A stretch of 36,848 nucleotides of DNA from CAIYPH01 sp043744375. GTDB taxonomy: Bacteria > Pseudomonadota > Alphaproteobacteria > Acetobacterales > Acetobacteraceae. The stretch lies in the NCBI GenBank assembly GCA_043744375.1, contig JAYTUU010000018.1:1-36848 (forward strand), written 5' to 3'. Positions 17,720 to 26,110 of this stretch are shown piece by piece. The translations under genes and the position numbers were made by a program. The first letter of the stretch is position 1, and each line of letters starts with the position of its first letter. The notes under the pieces were generated by a model. That model saw only the letters and a program-made list of their open reading frames with translations. It made no database searches and was not told the DNA's origin.

Positions 17720-18913
17720 CTAGCCCGCCTTTGCCACCTCCGCGAGGTAGGACATCGCGGCGTCGACGCCGCCGGCTGCGTGGGGGACGCCGTTCATTTT
17801 GAGGGCCATTTCGACAACGGAGAGGGTGCCGAGGATCATCGGTTCGTTGAGGTCGCCGAGGTGGCCGATGCGGAAGACTTTGCCGCCGAGGATGGACAGG
17901 CCGCCGCCGAGCGAGACGTTGAAGCGGGACATGGCGGTTTTGCGGATGGTTTCGGCGTCGAAGCCTTCGGGCATCAGGACGGCGGTGACGCTGTCGGAGT
18001 AGCGGGCGGGGTTGGAGCAGTAGAGTTGCGGTCCGTTATTGCCGGACCAGTGTTGCACGCAGCGGCGCACCGCTTCGCCGAGGCGGGTGTGGCGGGCGAG
18101 GACGTCCTCCAGGCCTTCTTCGTCATGGATCAGGCGGAGGGCTTCCTGCAGGCCGAAGAAGAAGCTGGTCGGCACGGTGCCGATGAAGCTTTTATGCGGA
18201 CGGGTCAGCATGTTCGTCCAGTTGAAGTAGTGCTTCGGCAGGGTGGAGGATTTGTGGACCTCCATCGCCTTGGCGGAGACGCCGGTGAAGGAGAGGCCGG
18301 TGGGCAGCATCAGGCCCTTCTGGCTGCCGCCGACGGCGCAGTCGATGCCCCATTCGTCCATGCGGAAGTCGATCGAGCCGAGGGAGGAGATGGTGTCGGC
18401 GAGGAGGAGGGCGGGGTGGCCGGCGGCGTCGATGGCGGCGCGGATGGCTTTGATCGGCAGGACCATGCCGGTGGCGGTTTCGTTGTGGACGGCGCAGACG
18501 GCTTTGATCTTGCGGCCGGTGTCGGCGGCGAGGGCGGCCTGGACGGCGGCGGGGTCGGCGCCGGTGCGCCAGTCGGCAGCGACGGTTTGCACCTCGATGC
18601 CGAGGCCGGCGGCCATGCGGCCCCAGCTTTCGGAGAAGTTGCCGGTTTCGATGATGAGGATGCGGTCGCCCTGGGAGAGGAGGTTGACCAGGCTGGCTTC
18701 CCAGGCGGCGTGGCCGGAGCCGGTGTAGAGGAAGAGGTTCTGCTCAGTGCGCAGGACGCGCTTGAGGCCGGCGACGCAGCGGTCGTAGAGGGCGATGAAA
18801 TCGGCGTCCATGAAATCGACGGCGTGGTGGGCCTGGGCGTGCAGGATGCTGTCGGGAATGTTGGTCGGGCCGGGGTTGGCGAAGAACAGGCGTCCGCGGG
18901 GTTTCTTGGTCAT
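17720..18913 (-). CDS. Serine/alanine-glyoxylate aminotransferase (class V)
   Basis: A 397-residue PLP enzyme of the class V aminotransferase group that transfers the amino group of serine or alanine to glyoxylate. Visible are the opening RLFFANPGPTNIP typical of the SGAT/AGAT branch, the cofactor-binding YTGSGHAAWEAS segment (about 63-74), and the PLP lysine K199 in VGGSQKGLMLPTGL. In methylotrophs SGAT serves the serine cycle; elsewhere it serves photorespiratory-type or glycine metabolism. No other serine-cycle gene is in the window. ATG 18913 has GGAG upstream. It converges on the serine hydrolase gene with 8 bp between them. Confidence 0.92.
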   Translation of the reverse strand: MTKKPRGRLFFANPGPTNIPDSILHAQAHHAVDFMDADFIALYDRCVAGLKRVLRTEQNLFLYTGSGHAAWEASLVNLLSQGDRILIIETGNFSESWGRMAAGLGIEVQTVAADWRTGADPAAVQAALAADTGRKIKAVCAVHNETATGMVLPIKAIRAAIDAAGHPALLLADTISSLGSIDFRMDEWGIDCAVGGSQKGLMLPTGLSFTGVSAKAMEVHKSSTLPKHYFNWTNMLTRPHKSFIGTVPTSFFFGLQEALRLIHDEEGLEDVLARHTRLGEAVRRCVQHWSGNNGPQLYCSNPARYSDSVTAVLMPEGFDAETIRKTAMSRFNVSLGGGLSILGGKVFRIGHLGDLNEPMILGTLSVVEMALKMNGVPHAAGGVDAAMSYLAEVAKAG

Positions 18914-19083
18914 TTGATGTCGCTCCTCTCCGCCCGCCGGGAGAGGCGGGTTCATGGGCGGCATTAGCGGCAGGACGCGGGGGTGCCGCAAGCCCGGCTG
19001 GCGCAAGGCGGCGATGCCGGGGGGTCGGGTGGTGTGGGGGCGGGCGGTGGGGGGCGGCGGCGAGGAGGCCGGAGGAAGGGAGC

Positions 19084-19182
19084 GGTGGTGGAGGGGAGCG
19101 CTTTCGCGGAGGAAGGGGGGGTGGTGGAGGGGAGCGCTTTCGCGGAGGAAGGGGGTGGTGGTGGAGGGGAGCGCTTTCGCGG
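19084..19182 (+). repeat. 36/37-bp tandem repeat, about 2.7 copies
   Basis: The unit (GGTGGTGGAGGGG, then AGCGCTTTCGCGGAGGAAGG) starts at 19084, 19120 and 19157; AGCGCT recurs at 19097, 19133 and 19170. The strand bias is extreme (G-rich on plus). The rest of the 324-bp gap 18914-19237 is G-rich sequence without a gene. Confidence 0.92.
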
Positions 19183-19198
19183 TTCTAAGGAGAACCGC
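19179..19198 (-). terminator. Hairpin downstream of guaA
   Basis: GCGGTTCT-AAGG-AGAACCGC forms a perfect 8-bp stem with a 4-nt loop 39 bp beyond the guaA stop codon. On the minus strand it is not followed by a T-run, so it is a candidate for transcript end or 3' protection rather than a textbook terminator. Confidence 0.4.
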
Positions 19199-19237
19199 TG
19201 TCGCTCCCGTCGCCGCTCCGCTTTGCTGCGCGTCTGG

Positions 19238-20815
19238 TCATTCCCACTCGATCGTCCCCGGCGGTTTACTGGTGATGTCGTAGGTAACTCGGTTGATGCC
19301 GCGGGCTTCGTTGACGATGCGGTTGGCGACGCGGCTTAGGAATTCCATGGAGAAGGGGTAGATGTCGGCGGTCATGCCGTCGGTGCTGGTGACGGCGCGC
19401 AGGGCGCAGGCCATGTCGTAGGTGCGGCCGTCGCCCATGACGCCGACGGTGCGGACGGGGAGGAGGACGACGAAGGCTTGCCAGATGGCGTCGTAGAGGC
19501 CGGCGTTGCGGATTTCTTCCAAGAATATCGTGTCGGCGCGGCGGAGGAGGTTGGCTTTTTCGCGGGTGATGGCGCCGGGGATGCGGATGGCGAGGCCGGG
19601 GCCGGGGAATGGGTGGCGGCCGACGATGATTTCGGGGATGTTCAACTCGCGGCCGAGGATGCGGACTTCGTCCTTGAAGAGTTCGCGCAGAGGTTCGACG
19701 AGTTGCATGCGCATGCGGTCGGGCAGGCCGCCGACGTTGTGGTGGGATTTGATGGTGACGCTGGGGCCGCCGGTGAAGGAGACGCTTTCGATGACGTCGG
19801 GGTAGAGGGTGCCTTGGGCGAGGAAGTCGGCGCCGCCGATTTTGTTGGCTTCTTCCTCGAAGACTTCGATGAAGAGGCGGCCGATGGTTTTGCGTTTGAT
19901 TTCGGGGTCGGTGACGCCGTCGAGCGCGTCGAGGAAGAGGTCGGCGGCGTCGCGGTGGACGAGTTTGATATTGAAGCGGTCGCGGAAGGTGGCGACGACG
20001 TCGTCGGCTTCGCCGGCGCGCAGGAGGCCGTGGTCGACGAAGATGCAGGTGAGTTGGTCGCCGATGGCTTCGTGGATGAGGACGGCGGCGACGGAACTGT
20101 CGACGCCGCCGGAGAGGCCGCAGATCACCCTGCCCTGCCCTACTTGGGCGCGGATCCTGGCGATCTGGGCGTCGCGGAAGCCGCCCATGGTCCAGTCGCC
20201 GCCGCAGCCGGCGACGGTGTGGACGAAATTGCGCAGGAGTTGGGCGCCGTGGGGGGTGTGGACGACTTCGGGGTGGAACATCAGGCCGTAGAATTTGCGG
20301 GTGTCGTCGGCGAAGGCGGCGAAGGGGGCGCCTTCGGAGGTGCCAACGACGCGGAAGCCGGGGGGGAGGCGGGTGACGCGGTCGCCGTGGCTCATCCAGA
20401 CCTGTTCGCGGTCGCCGGGGGACCAGACGCCCTGGAAGAGGGTGCAGGGTTCGAGGACATCAACGAAGGCGCGGCCGAATTCTCGGTGGTCGGAGGGTTC
20501 GCAGGCGCCGCCGAGTTGTTCGCACATGGTCATCTGGCCGTAGCAGATGCCGAGGACGGGGATGCCGAGGGTGAAGACCAGGCCGGGGGCGCGGGGAGAG
20601 TTGCCTTCGGGGACGCTGGCGGGGCCGCCGGAGAGGATGATGGCGCGGGGGGCGAAGGCGGTGATGCGGGCGGGGTCGGTGTTGTAGGGGAGGATTTCGC
20701 AGTAGACACCGGCCTCGCGGATGCGGCGCGCGATCAGCTGGGTCACCTGGCTGCCGAAATCGAGGATGAGGATTTTTTCGGCGATGGCGGTGGTGGTGGC
20801 GGTGGTAGCGGTCAT
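19238..20815 (-). CDS. guaA: GMP synthase (glutamine-hydrolysing)
   Basis: A 525-residue cytoplasmic enzyme that converts XMP to GMP with ATP and glutamine, the last step of GMP synthesis; length equals the E. coli enzyme. The N-terminal class I glutamine amidotransferase has nucleophile C91 (GICYGQ) and H181/E183 (FHPEV). The ATP-pyrophosphatase domain has the P-loop S235-GGVDSS, and the C-terminal dimerisation domain ends in the expected TIEWE. ATG 20815 begins a short low-complexity Ala/Thr lead before EKILILDFGSQ. It is separated from guaB and rsmB by an orphan binding-protein gene and a GNAT gene. It is divergent from the binding-protein gene. Confidence 0.98.
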   Translation of the reverse strand: MTATTATTTAIAEKILILDFGSQVTQLIARRIREAGVYCEILPYNTDPARITAFAPRAIILSGGPASVPEGNSPRAPGLVFTLGIPVLGICYGQMTMCEQLGGACEPSDHREFGRAFVDVLEPCTLFQGVWSPGDREQVWMSHGDRVTRLPPGFRVVGTSEGAPFAAFADDTRKFYGLMFHPEVVHTPHGAQLLRNFVHTVAGCGGDWTMGGFRDAQIARIRAQVGQGRVICGLSGGVDSSVAAVLIHEAIGDQLTCIFVDHGLLRAGEADDVVATFRDRFNIKLVHRDAADLFLDALDGVTDPEIKRKTIGRLFIEVFEEEANKIGGADFLAQGTLYPDVIESVSFTGGPSVTIKSHHNVGGLPDRMRMQLVEPLRELFKDEVRILGRELNIPEIIVGRHPFPGPGLAIRIPGAITREKANLLRRADTIFLEEIRNAGLYDAIWQAFVVLLPVRTVGVMGDGRTYDMACALRAVTSTDGMTADIYPFSMEFLSRVANRIVNEARGINRVTYDITSKPPGTIEWE

Positions 20816-20988
20816 TTTTGGGGCACTCGGTGGTTCACGGTGCGGGCTCTTGCAGCACGCATGGGGGCGGTTCGCAAGGGTTCATCGCGCAATCCAGCCG
20901 CCCGGGATGATTGCGGGCGGGGCTTGGCGGCGCTAGCGTGGTGGGAGGCGGGGGTGAACCCGCATTCTGCCGTATAGGGAGACATGCC

Positions 20989-22311
20989 ATGATCCGTCGT
21001 CGCCAACTTCTCGCCGCTTCCGCCGGGCTGCTTGCCGCGCCGGCGATTGTCGAGCGTGCGAATGCGCAGAGCAAGTTCGACTGGAAGCAGGCGAAGGGGA
21101 CCAAGCTGGAGGTCAATTTCGGCAAGCATCCGTCGGCCGATGTGATGCAGGCGCGGCAGAAGGAGTTCGAGGAGCTGACGGGGATCAAGGTTGGGTCCGA
21201 GCAGATCCCGGAGCAGCAGCAGCGGCCGAAGGTGGCGATGGAGTTGAGCACGGGGCGGCCGAGTTTCGATGTGGTGTCGATCTCGCTGCATGTGCAGAAG
21301 AAGTTGGTAGAGAAGGGCAAGTGGATGGAGGATTTGCGTCCGTATATCAAGGACGCGGGGAAGACAAATCCGGATTTCGACTTCGCCGATTTCTCGCCGG
21401 CGGCGCTGGCTTATGGCACGTCGGCGGACGGGGTGTTGCATACGTTGACGCACCTGCCGGATTTTTGGATGTGTTACTACAACAAGGCGATCTTCGCGGA
21501 GAAGGGGCTTGCCTTCCCGAAGACCATGGATGAGATGCTGGAGACGGCGCGCGCGCTCACCGACAAGTCCAAGGGCATCTACGGCTTCGTTGGGCGGGGG
21601 CAGAAGAATGCCAATTTGCCGCTGTTCACGCAGATTTTGCTGGGGATGGGCAAGGAGACGCTGTCGGCGGACGGCAAGACGCTGCTAATGGATACGCCCG
21701 AGGCGATCTGGGCGGCCGAGCTTTACGCCAAGCTGATGCGCGAGACGGCGCCGCCGGGGAGCATCGGGTTCAACTGGAACGAGTGCCAGACCAGCTTCTC
21801 GCAGGGCAAGATCGGCATGTGGGTGGACGGCATCGGGTTCTCGGCGCCGCTGGTCGATCCGACGAAGTCGAAGATCGCCAAGGATGTCGGGTTCGCGCCG
21901 ATGCCGGCGGGGCCGAAGGCGCAGCACTCGGCGATGTTCTGCTCGGGGCTGAGCATTCCCGTGGGCAGCAAGAACAAGCTGGGCGCATGGCTGTATCTTC
22001 AGTGGGCGACCAACAAGGCGCTGTCGTCGGAAATTCTCGGCAAGGGCGCGGGAATGCCGGGGCGGGCCAGCCCGTTCAAGGACCCCGAGGTGCGCAAGTC
22101 CAGCGCGTTCCCGGGTGAGTGGTTCGACACCGCGCTGGCCTGCCAGAAGATCGTGCGTCCGGGGCTGCCGGAGATTATTGCGGTGACGGAGTTCCGCGAC
22201 GTGTTCGGGATCGCGCTGACCAACCTGATCTCGGGCGGCGACGCGAAGACGGAGCTTGGCAAGGCGATGGCGGCGTTCAAGCCGGTGCTCGACAAGGAGA
22301 ACCTGGGCTAG
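20989..22311 (+). CDS. Orphan ABC-transporter extracellular solute-binding protein (family 1)
   Basis: A 440-residue exported protein. The N-terminus MIRRRQLLAASAGLLAAPAI is a twin-arginine-like signal with a probable cut after ANA (residue 26). The body is a two-lobed family 1 binding protein (KLEVNFGKHPSADVMQAR at lobe start, LPDFWMCYYNKAIFAEKG at the hinge region, MWVDGIGFSAPLV later), a group that binds sugars, polyols or similar solutes. ATG 20989 has GGGAG 7 nt before it. No permease or ATPase gene follows: the next gene converges 5 bp away. It therefore either uses a transporter encoded elsewhere or is a leftover of a larger operon. It interrupts the usual guaB-rsmB-guaA neighbourhood. 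Confidence 0.88.
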   Translation: MIRRRQLLAASAGLLAAPAIVERANAQSKFDWKQAKGTKLEVNFGKHPSADVMQARQKEFEELTGIKVGSEQIPEQQQRPKVAMELSTGRPSFDVVSISLHVQKKLVEKGKWMEDLRPYIKDAGKTNPDFDFADFSPAALAYGTSADGVLHTLTHLPDFWMCYYNKAIFAEKGLAFPKTMDEMLETARALTDKSKGIYGFVGRGQKNANLPLFTQILLGMGKETLSADGKTLLMDTPEAIWAAELYAKLMRETAPPGSIGFNWNECQTSFSQGKIGMWVDGIGFSAPLVDPTKSKIAKDVGFAPMPAGPKAQHSAMFCSGLSIPVGSKNKLGAWLYLQWATNKALSSEILGKGAGMPGRASPFKDPEVRKSSAFPGEWFDTALACQKIVRPGLPEIIAVTEFRDVFGIALTNLISGGDAKTELGKAMAAFKPVLDKENLG

Positions 22312-22316
22312 TTCGT

Positions 22317-22871
22317 CTATTCGGTGGGCGTCGCGGTCAGGCGATCGATCGGCGCCCACAGATAGGCGGTCTGGACGACGTCGCGGCCGGCGACGGGGAT
22401 GGTGGCTTCGGCCACCGGCTTGCCGCCGAGGTGGGCGTAGAACCAGCGGCTCGGGTTGTCGCGGAGGACCCAGAGGAAGGCGGAGTTGCAGCCGGCGGCG
22501 ACCAGATAGGCGGCGGCGGCCTGGAGCAGGCGTCGGCCCAGGCCGCGTTCGCGCCAGTCGTCGAGGACGTAGAGCGTCTCGATCTCGCCTTCGGCCAGAC
22601 CGCCCGGGTCGCGCGTGGGGGCGCAGGTGACGAAGCCGACGACGCGGGGCGGGCCGCCGCCGGGGCCGAGTTCATGGCCGGACACGGTGGCGACATGAAC
22701 GCCGACGCCGCTCTGCATGGCCGCTTGGTAGTGCGCGGCCTGCCGTTCCGGGGAGAGCTTCGCGAGGTAGGTTTCAGGCAGGATGCCGGCATAGGCACTG
22801 CGCCAGGCGGAGACATGGACCGCGCCGATCGCCGCCGCATCGAGCAGGCGGGCGCGGCGGATCGCGATCAC
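22317..22871 (-). CDS. GNAT-family N-acetyltransferase
   Basis: A 184-residue acetyl-CoA-dependent acetyltransferase. The N-terminal RRARLLDAAAIGAVHVSAWR is the usual GNAT first strand and helix, and motif A is visible as TLYVLDDWRERGLGRRLLQA with the R-x-x-G-x-G/A pyrophosphate loop; FYAHLGGKPV matches motif B. GTG 22871 is taken as start because it overlaps the rsmB stop as GTGA, a common coupled arrangement, and GNAT homology begins there; the frame is open upstream within rsmB. The acetylated substrate is unknown; association with rsmB could hint at a translation-related target, but this is only context. Confidence 0.82.
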   Translation of the reverse strand: MIAIRRARLLDAAAIGAVHVSAWRSAYAGILPETYLAKLSPERQAAHYQAAMQSGVGVHVATVSGHELGPGGGPPRVVGFVTCAPTRDPGGLAEGEIETLYVLDDWRERGLGRRLLQAAAAYLVAAGCNSAFLWVLRDNPSRWFYAHLGGKPVAEATIPVAGRDVVQTAYLWAPIDRLTATPTE

Positions 22872-24163
22872 GCAACCCGTTCCAGGACCGCCGCGAAGAA
22901 GCCGTCGGTGCCGTGGCCGCGGGGGGTCAGGGACAGGAACGGGCCGGGGCATGGCAAGGGTGTGTCCAGAGTCCAGGCCTGGGCGAGCGGGAGCACGGCG
23001 AATTCGGGGTGCGCGGCCAGGAAGGATTCGACCTGCGCCTCGTTCTCCTCGATCAGCAGCGAGCAGGTGGCGTAGACGAGGCGGCCGCCCTTGCGCACGA
23101 GGCGGGCGGCCTGTTCGAGGATGGCGGCCTGTTTGACGACGAGTTCAGAGAGGTCCTTTTCGGTCAGGCGCTGGCGGGCGTCGGGGTTGCGGCGCCAGGT
23201 GCCGGTGCCCGTGCACGGGGCGTCGACCAGCACGCGGTCGAAGGTGCCGGCGCGGCGTTTGACCCATTTGTCGCCGGCCTCGGCCAGATGGCGCTCGACG
23301 TTGTGGACGCCGGCGCGGCGCAGGCGTTTCACCGCGCCTTCCAGGCGGATCGCCGAGACGTCGCTGGCGACGATGTGGCCGCGGTTGTTCATGGTCATTG
23401 CGAGGGCCAGGGTTTTGCCGCCGGCGCCGGCGCACCAGTCGACCACACGCATTTCGGGCGCGGCGCCGACGATGGCGGCGATCAGCTGGCTGCCCTCGTC
23501 CTGGATTTCGATCATGCCGTCCTTGAAGGCCTTGCCGGAGGTGACCGGCTGGCGGCCGAGGGCGCGCAGGCCCCAGGGGGAGATCGGCGTCGGATCGGAG
23601 GTGAGGCCCTCGCCGGCGAGCATGGCCTGGGCCGTCGCACGGTCGGTTTTCAGCAGGTTGACGCGCAGATCGACGGGGGCGGGCCGCTCCATCGCCGCCA
23701 TCTCGTCGTCCAGGGACGCACCGAAGCGGGCGGCGAGGAGGGGGACGACCCATTCCGGCGCCTCCAGCCGCACGCCGACGGGCATGCGCGGATCGATCAA
23801 AGTGTGGCCTTCGAGTTGGCTCAGCGCGGTGCGTTCGACGGGGGTGGTTTTTTCCGGCGCGAACGGGCCGCCGGCGAAGCTCTGCACGACGCCGTCGAGC
23901 GACCAGCCCTCAAGCAGTAGCGAGGCGGCGACCAGCATGCGCGGCGAGACACGGGCGCCGGCCTGCTCCAGCCACCAGGCGAGGCGGCGGCGCGAGCGGA
24001 TGACGCCCCAGACCCGGTCAGACACGGCGCGGCGATCGCCCGAGCCGATGTAGCGGCGCTCGCGGAAGAAGGAATTGGCGACGGCGTCGGCGGGCTTGCG
24101 CGGCGCGCCGTCGATGGCCGCGACCAGGGCAATGGCGGCGGCAATGCGGGCGGCGGGGGTCAT
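22868..24163 (-). CDS. rsmB: 16S rRNA m5C methyltransferase, RsmB family
   Basis: A 431-residue SAM-dependent RNA (cytosine-C5) methyltransferase of the RsmB/Sun family, which in E. coli modifies C967 of 16S rRNA. An N-terminal NusB-like helical region (about 1-140) precedes the Rossmann catalytic domain. The SAM loop is VVDWCAGAGGKT (about 240-251). The two catalytic cysteines are C317 (DAPCTGTGTWRRNPD) and C367 (YATCSLL). ATG 24163 gives the normal family length. It ends overlapping the GNAT start by 3 nt. The gene follows guaB (minus strand), with structured element 24196-24389 in the spacer, an order common in alphaproteobacteria. Confidence 0.93.
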   Translation of the reverse strand: MTPAARIAAAIALVAAIDGAPRKPADAVANSFFRERRYIGSGDRRAVSDRVWGVIRSRRRLAWWLEQAGARVSPRMLVAASLLLEGWSLDGVVQSFAGGPFAPEKTTPVERTALSQLEGHTLIDPRMPVGVRLEAPEWVVPLLAARFGASLDDEMAAMERPAPVDLRVNLLKTDRATAQAMLAGEGLTSDPTPISPWGLRALGRQPVTSGKAFKDGMIEIQDEGSQLIAAIVGAAPEMRVVDWCAGAGGKTLALAMTMNNRGHIVASDVSAIRLEGAVKRLRRAGVHNVERHLAEAGDKWVKRRAGTFDRVLVDAPCTGTGTWRRNPDARQRLTEKDLSELVVKQAAILEQAARLVRKGGRLVYATCSLLIEENEAQVESFLAAHPEFAVLPLAQAWTLDTPLPCPGPFLSLTPRGHGTDGFFAAVLERVA

Positions 24164-24195
24164 GCGGGGCGGTGGGAAAGGTTCGGGAAGGTCAG

Positions 24196-24389
24196 CAAGG
24201 CTCCGCCGGCGTCGTGCGCAGCGCGCATTCGCGCGACGGGGCATGCCCCTTTGATCCCCCCGACTGCTCGCGGTTGGATCGGCGGCCTTCGGGTGGTAAC
24301 GCCGTTCTTGCCGGCGCCGCAGGCCGTTGCTCCAGCCGCGAGCAGGGATGGGTTCCAAGGGCCAATGGCCCTTGGCCGGCGGAGCCTTG
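24196..24389. repeat. Nested-palindrome repeat with 15-bp terminal inverted repeats, downstream of guaB
   Basis: The ends are CAAGGCTCCGCCGGC (24196-24210) and its exact complement (24375-24389). Inside are the 12-bp palindrome GGGGCATGCCCC (24238-24249) followed by TTTGATCC, a 15-bp inverted pair at 24264-24278/24331-24345 with one mismatch, and hairpin CCAAGGGCC-AAT-GGCCCTTGG (24355-24375). The same blocks, in the same orientation, occur at 26111-26391 on the other side of guaB. The whole element lies in the guaB-rsmB spacer. Confidence 0.93.
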
Positions 24390-24440
24390 ATTGCCTTGGA
24401 TGGCAAGTCTCGTTCGATATCGTCATAATGCTTGGAAAAC

Positions 24441-25976
24441 TCAGCCTTCCTGCCGGTAATTTGGCGCCTCGCGGGTGATCGCCACGTCGTGGACGTGGCT
24501 TTCGCGCAGGCCGGCGCCGGTGATGCGGCGGAAGCGGGCGTTCTCCTGGAGGTCTTGGATCGAGGCGGCGCCGGTGTAGCCCATGCCGGCGCGCAGGCCG
24601 CCGACGAGTTGGTGGATGACGCCGGCGACCGGGCCTTTGTAGCCGACGCGGCCTTCGATGCCTTCGGGCACAAATTTCATCGTGTCCTTGATTTCCTGCT
24701 GGAAGTAGCGGTCGGCCGAGCCGCGCGCCATCGCGCCGATGCTTCCCATGCCGCGATAGGACTTGTAGCTACGGCCTTGATACAAAAAAACTTCTCCGGG
24801 CGCCTCGTCGGTGCCCGCGAGCAGGCTGCCGATCATCGCGCAGTCGGCGCCGGCGCCGATCGCCTTGACCAGGTCGCCGGAGGTGCGGATGCCGCCATCG
24901 GCGATGGCCGGGACGCCCTGTTCGTGGCAGAGGGCGGCGGTTTCCATCACGGCCGAGAATTGCGGCACGCCGACGCCAGCGACGACGCGGGTGGTGCAGA
25001 TGCTGCCGGGGCCGATGCCGATTTTCACCGCGTCCGCCCCTGCCCCGATCAGTGCGGCCGCACCCTCGGGGGTCGCGACGTTGCCGGCGATGACCTGCAC
25101 GGAGTTGGAGAGCTTCTTGATCCGCTCGACCGCGGCCATCACGCCGGCGGAGTGGCCGTGCGCGGTGTCGACGACGATGACATCGACCTCGGCGTCGATC
25201 AGGGCCTCGGCGCGGGCGTAGCCGTCATCGCCGACGCCGGTGGCGGCGGCGCAGCGGAGGCGGCCGAGTTCGTCCTTGTTGGCGAGCGGGTGGGCCTGGG
25301 CCTTGTCCATGTCCTTGACCGTGATCAGGCCGACGCAGCGGAAGGCGTCATCGACGACCAGCAGCTTTTCGATGCGGTGGCGATGCAGCAGGCGGCGGGC
25401 GTCGTCCTTGTCCACGCCGGAGGTCACCGTGATCAGGTTCTCCCGGGTCATCAACTCGTAGACTTTCAACTCGGGGTCGGTGGCGAAGCGGACGTCGCGG
25501 TTGGTCAGGATGCCGACGAGGCGGCCGGTGCCGCGCTCGACCACGGGGACGCCGCTGATGCGATGGGTCGCCATCAGGGCACGCGCTTCGGCGAGGGTCT
25601 GGTCGGGGTGGATGGTCAGCGGGTTCACCACCATGCCCGACTCGAATTTCTTGACGCGGCGCACATGCGCGGCGTGTTCGAGGATGTCGAGGTTCTTGTG
25701 GATGACGCCCATGCCACCATGCTGGGCCAAAGCGATGGCCATCGGCGCCTCGGTGACGGTGTCCATGGCCGCGGCGATCAGCGGGATATGCAGGGAGATC
25801 GTGCGGGTCAGGCGGGTCTGGATGCTCGTGCCGCTCGGCAGGACCTGCGAATAGGCGGGGACGAGGAGAACGTCATCAAAAGCCAGCGCCTCGGTAATGC
25901 GCGAGGCGAAGTCACGCGGGCGCGGCGTGCTCTGTTGCAGCGGTTGCGAGCCGGGAGATGTATCGGGGGGTGCCAT
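24441..25976 (-). CDS. guaB: Inosine-5'-monophosphate dehydrogenase
   Basis: A 511-residue enzyme that oxidises IMP to XMP with NAD+, the committed step to GMP, working with guaA at 19238-20815. The TIM barrel is interrupted by a CBS pair (about 115-230: MVVNPLTIHPDQTLAEAR ... KLLVVDDAFRCVGLITVKD). The catalytic loop is GPGSICTTR with nucleophile C327, and the flap region includes YRGMGSIGAM. ATG 25976 has GAAAGG upstream; the first 20 or so residues are a low-complexity lead. The frame is open to 26360, but that region is repeat DNA. Copies of one structured repeat lie on both sides of the gene. Confidence 0.97.
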   Translation of the reverse strand: MAPPDTSPGSQPLQQSTPRPRDFASRITEALAFDDVLLVPAYSQVLPSGTSIQTRLTRTISLHIPLIAAAMDTVTEAPMAIALAQHGGMGVIHKNLDILEHAAHVRRVKKFESGMVVNPLTIHPDQTLAEARALMATHRISGVPVVERGTGRLVGILTNRDVRFATDPELKVYELMTRENLITVTSGVDKDDARRLLHRHRIEKLLVVDDAFRCVGLITVKDMDKAQAHPLANKDELGRLRCAAATGVGDDGYARAEALIDAEVDVIVVDTAHGHSAGVMAAVERIKKLSNSVQVIAGNVATPEGAAALIGAGADAVKIGIGPGSICTTRVVAGVGVPQFSAVMETAALCHEQGVPAIADGGIRTSGDLVKAIGAGADCAMIGSLLAGTDEAPGEVFLYQGRSYKSYRGMGSIGAMARGSADRYFQQEIKDTMKFVPEGIEGRVGYKGPVAGVIHQLVGGLRAGMGYTGAASIQDLQENARFRRITGAGLRESHVHDVAITREAPNYRQEG

Positions 25977-26039
25977 GGCCGGACCTTTCCGTGTGAGGGC
26001 CCGGAATTGACGGCGCCGGGAACCTTGCCTTGGCGGCCC

Positions 26040-26068
26040 TCCATAACGAGACGTGGCGCGGGGCGCAA
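26040..26068 (-). promoter_or_regulatory. Candidate sigma70-type promoter of guaB
   Basis: On the minus strand TTGCGC (26068-26063) and TATGGA (26045-26040) are 17 bp apart, about 64 bp upstream of the guaB start and between that start and the structured repeat. Each hexamer is a fair match only, so this is a suggestion. Confidence 0.3.
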
Positions 26069-26110
26069 GCAGACTCCGATAACGAAGCGGGGAATCGGGT
26101 GAAGACAAGG

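Noticed and set aside
19478..20977. 499-codon plus-strand frame opposite guaA
   Set aside because: Acidic Gly/Ala/Asp repeat composition typical of a GC-rich shadow; guaA has full catalytic motifs.
24432..26102. 556-codon plus-strand frame opposite guaB
   Set aside because: Shadow of guaB; no family features.
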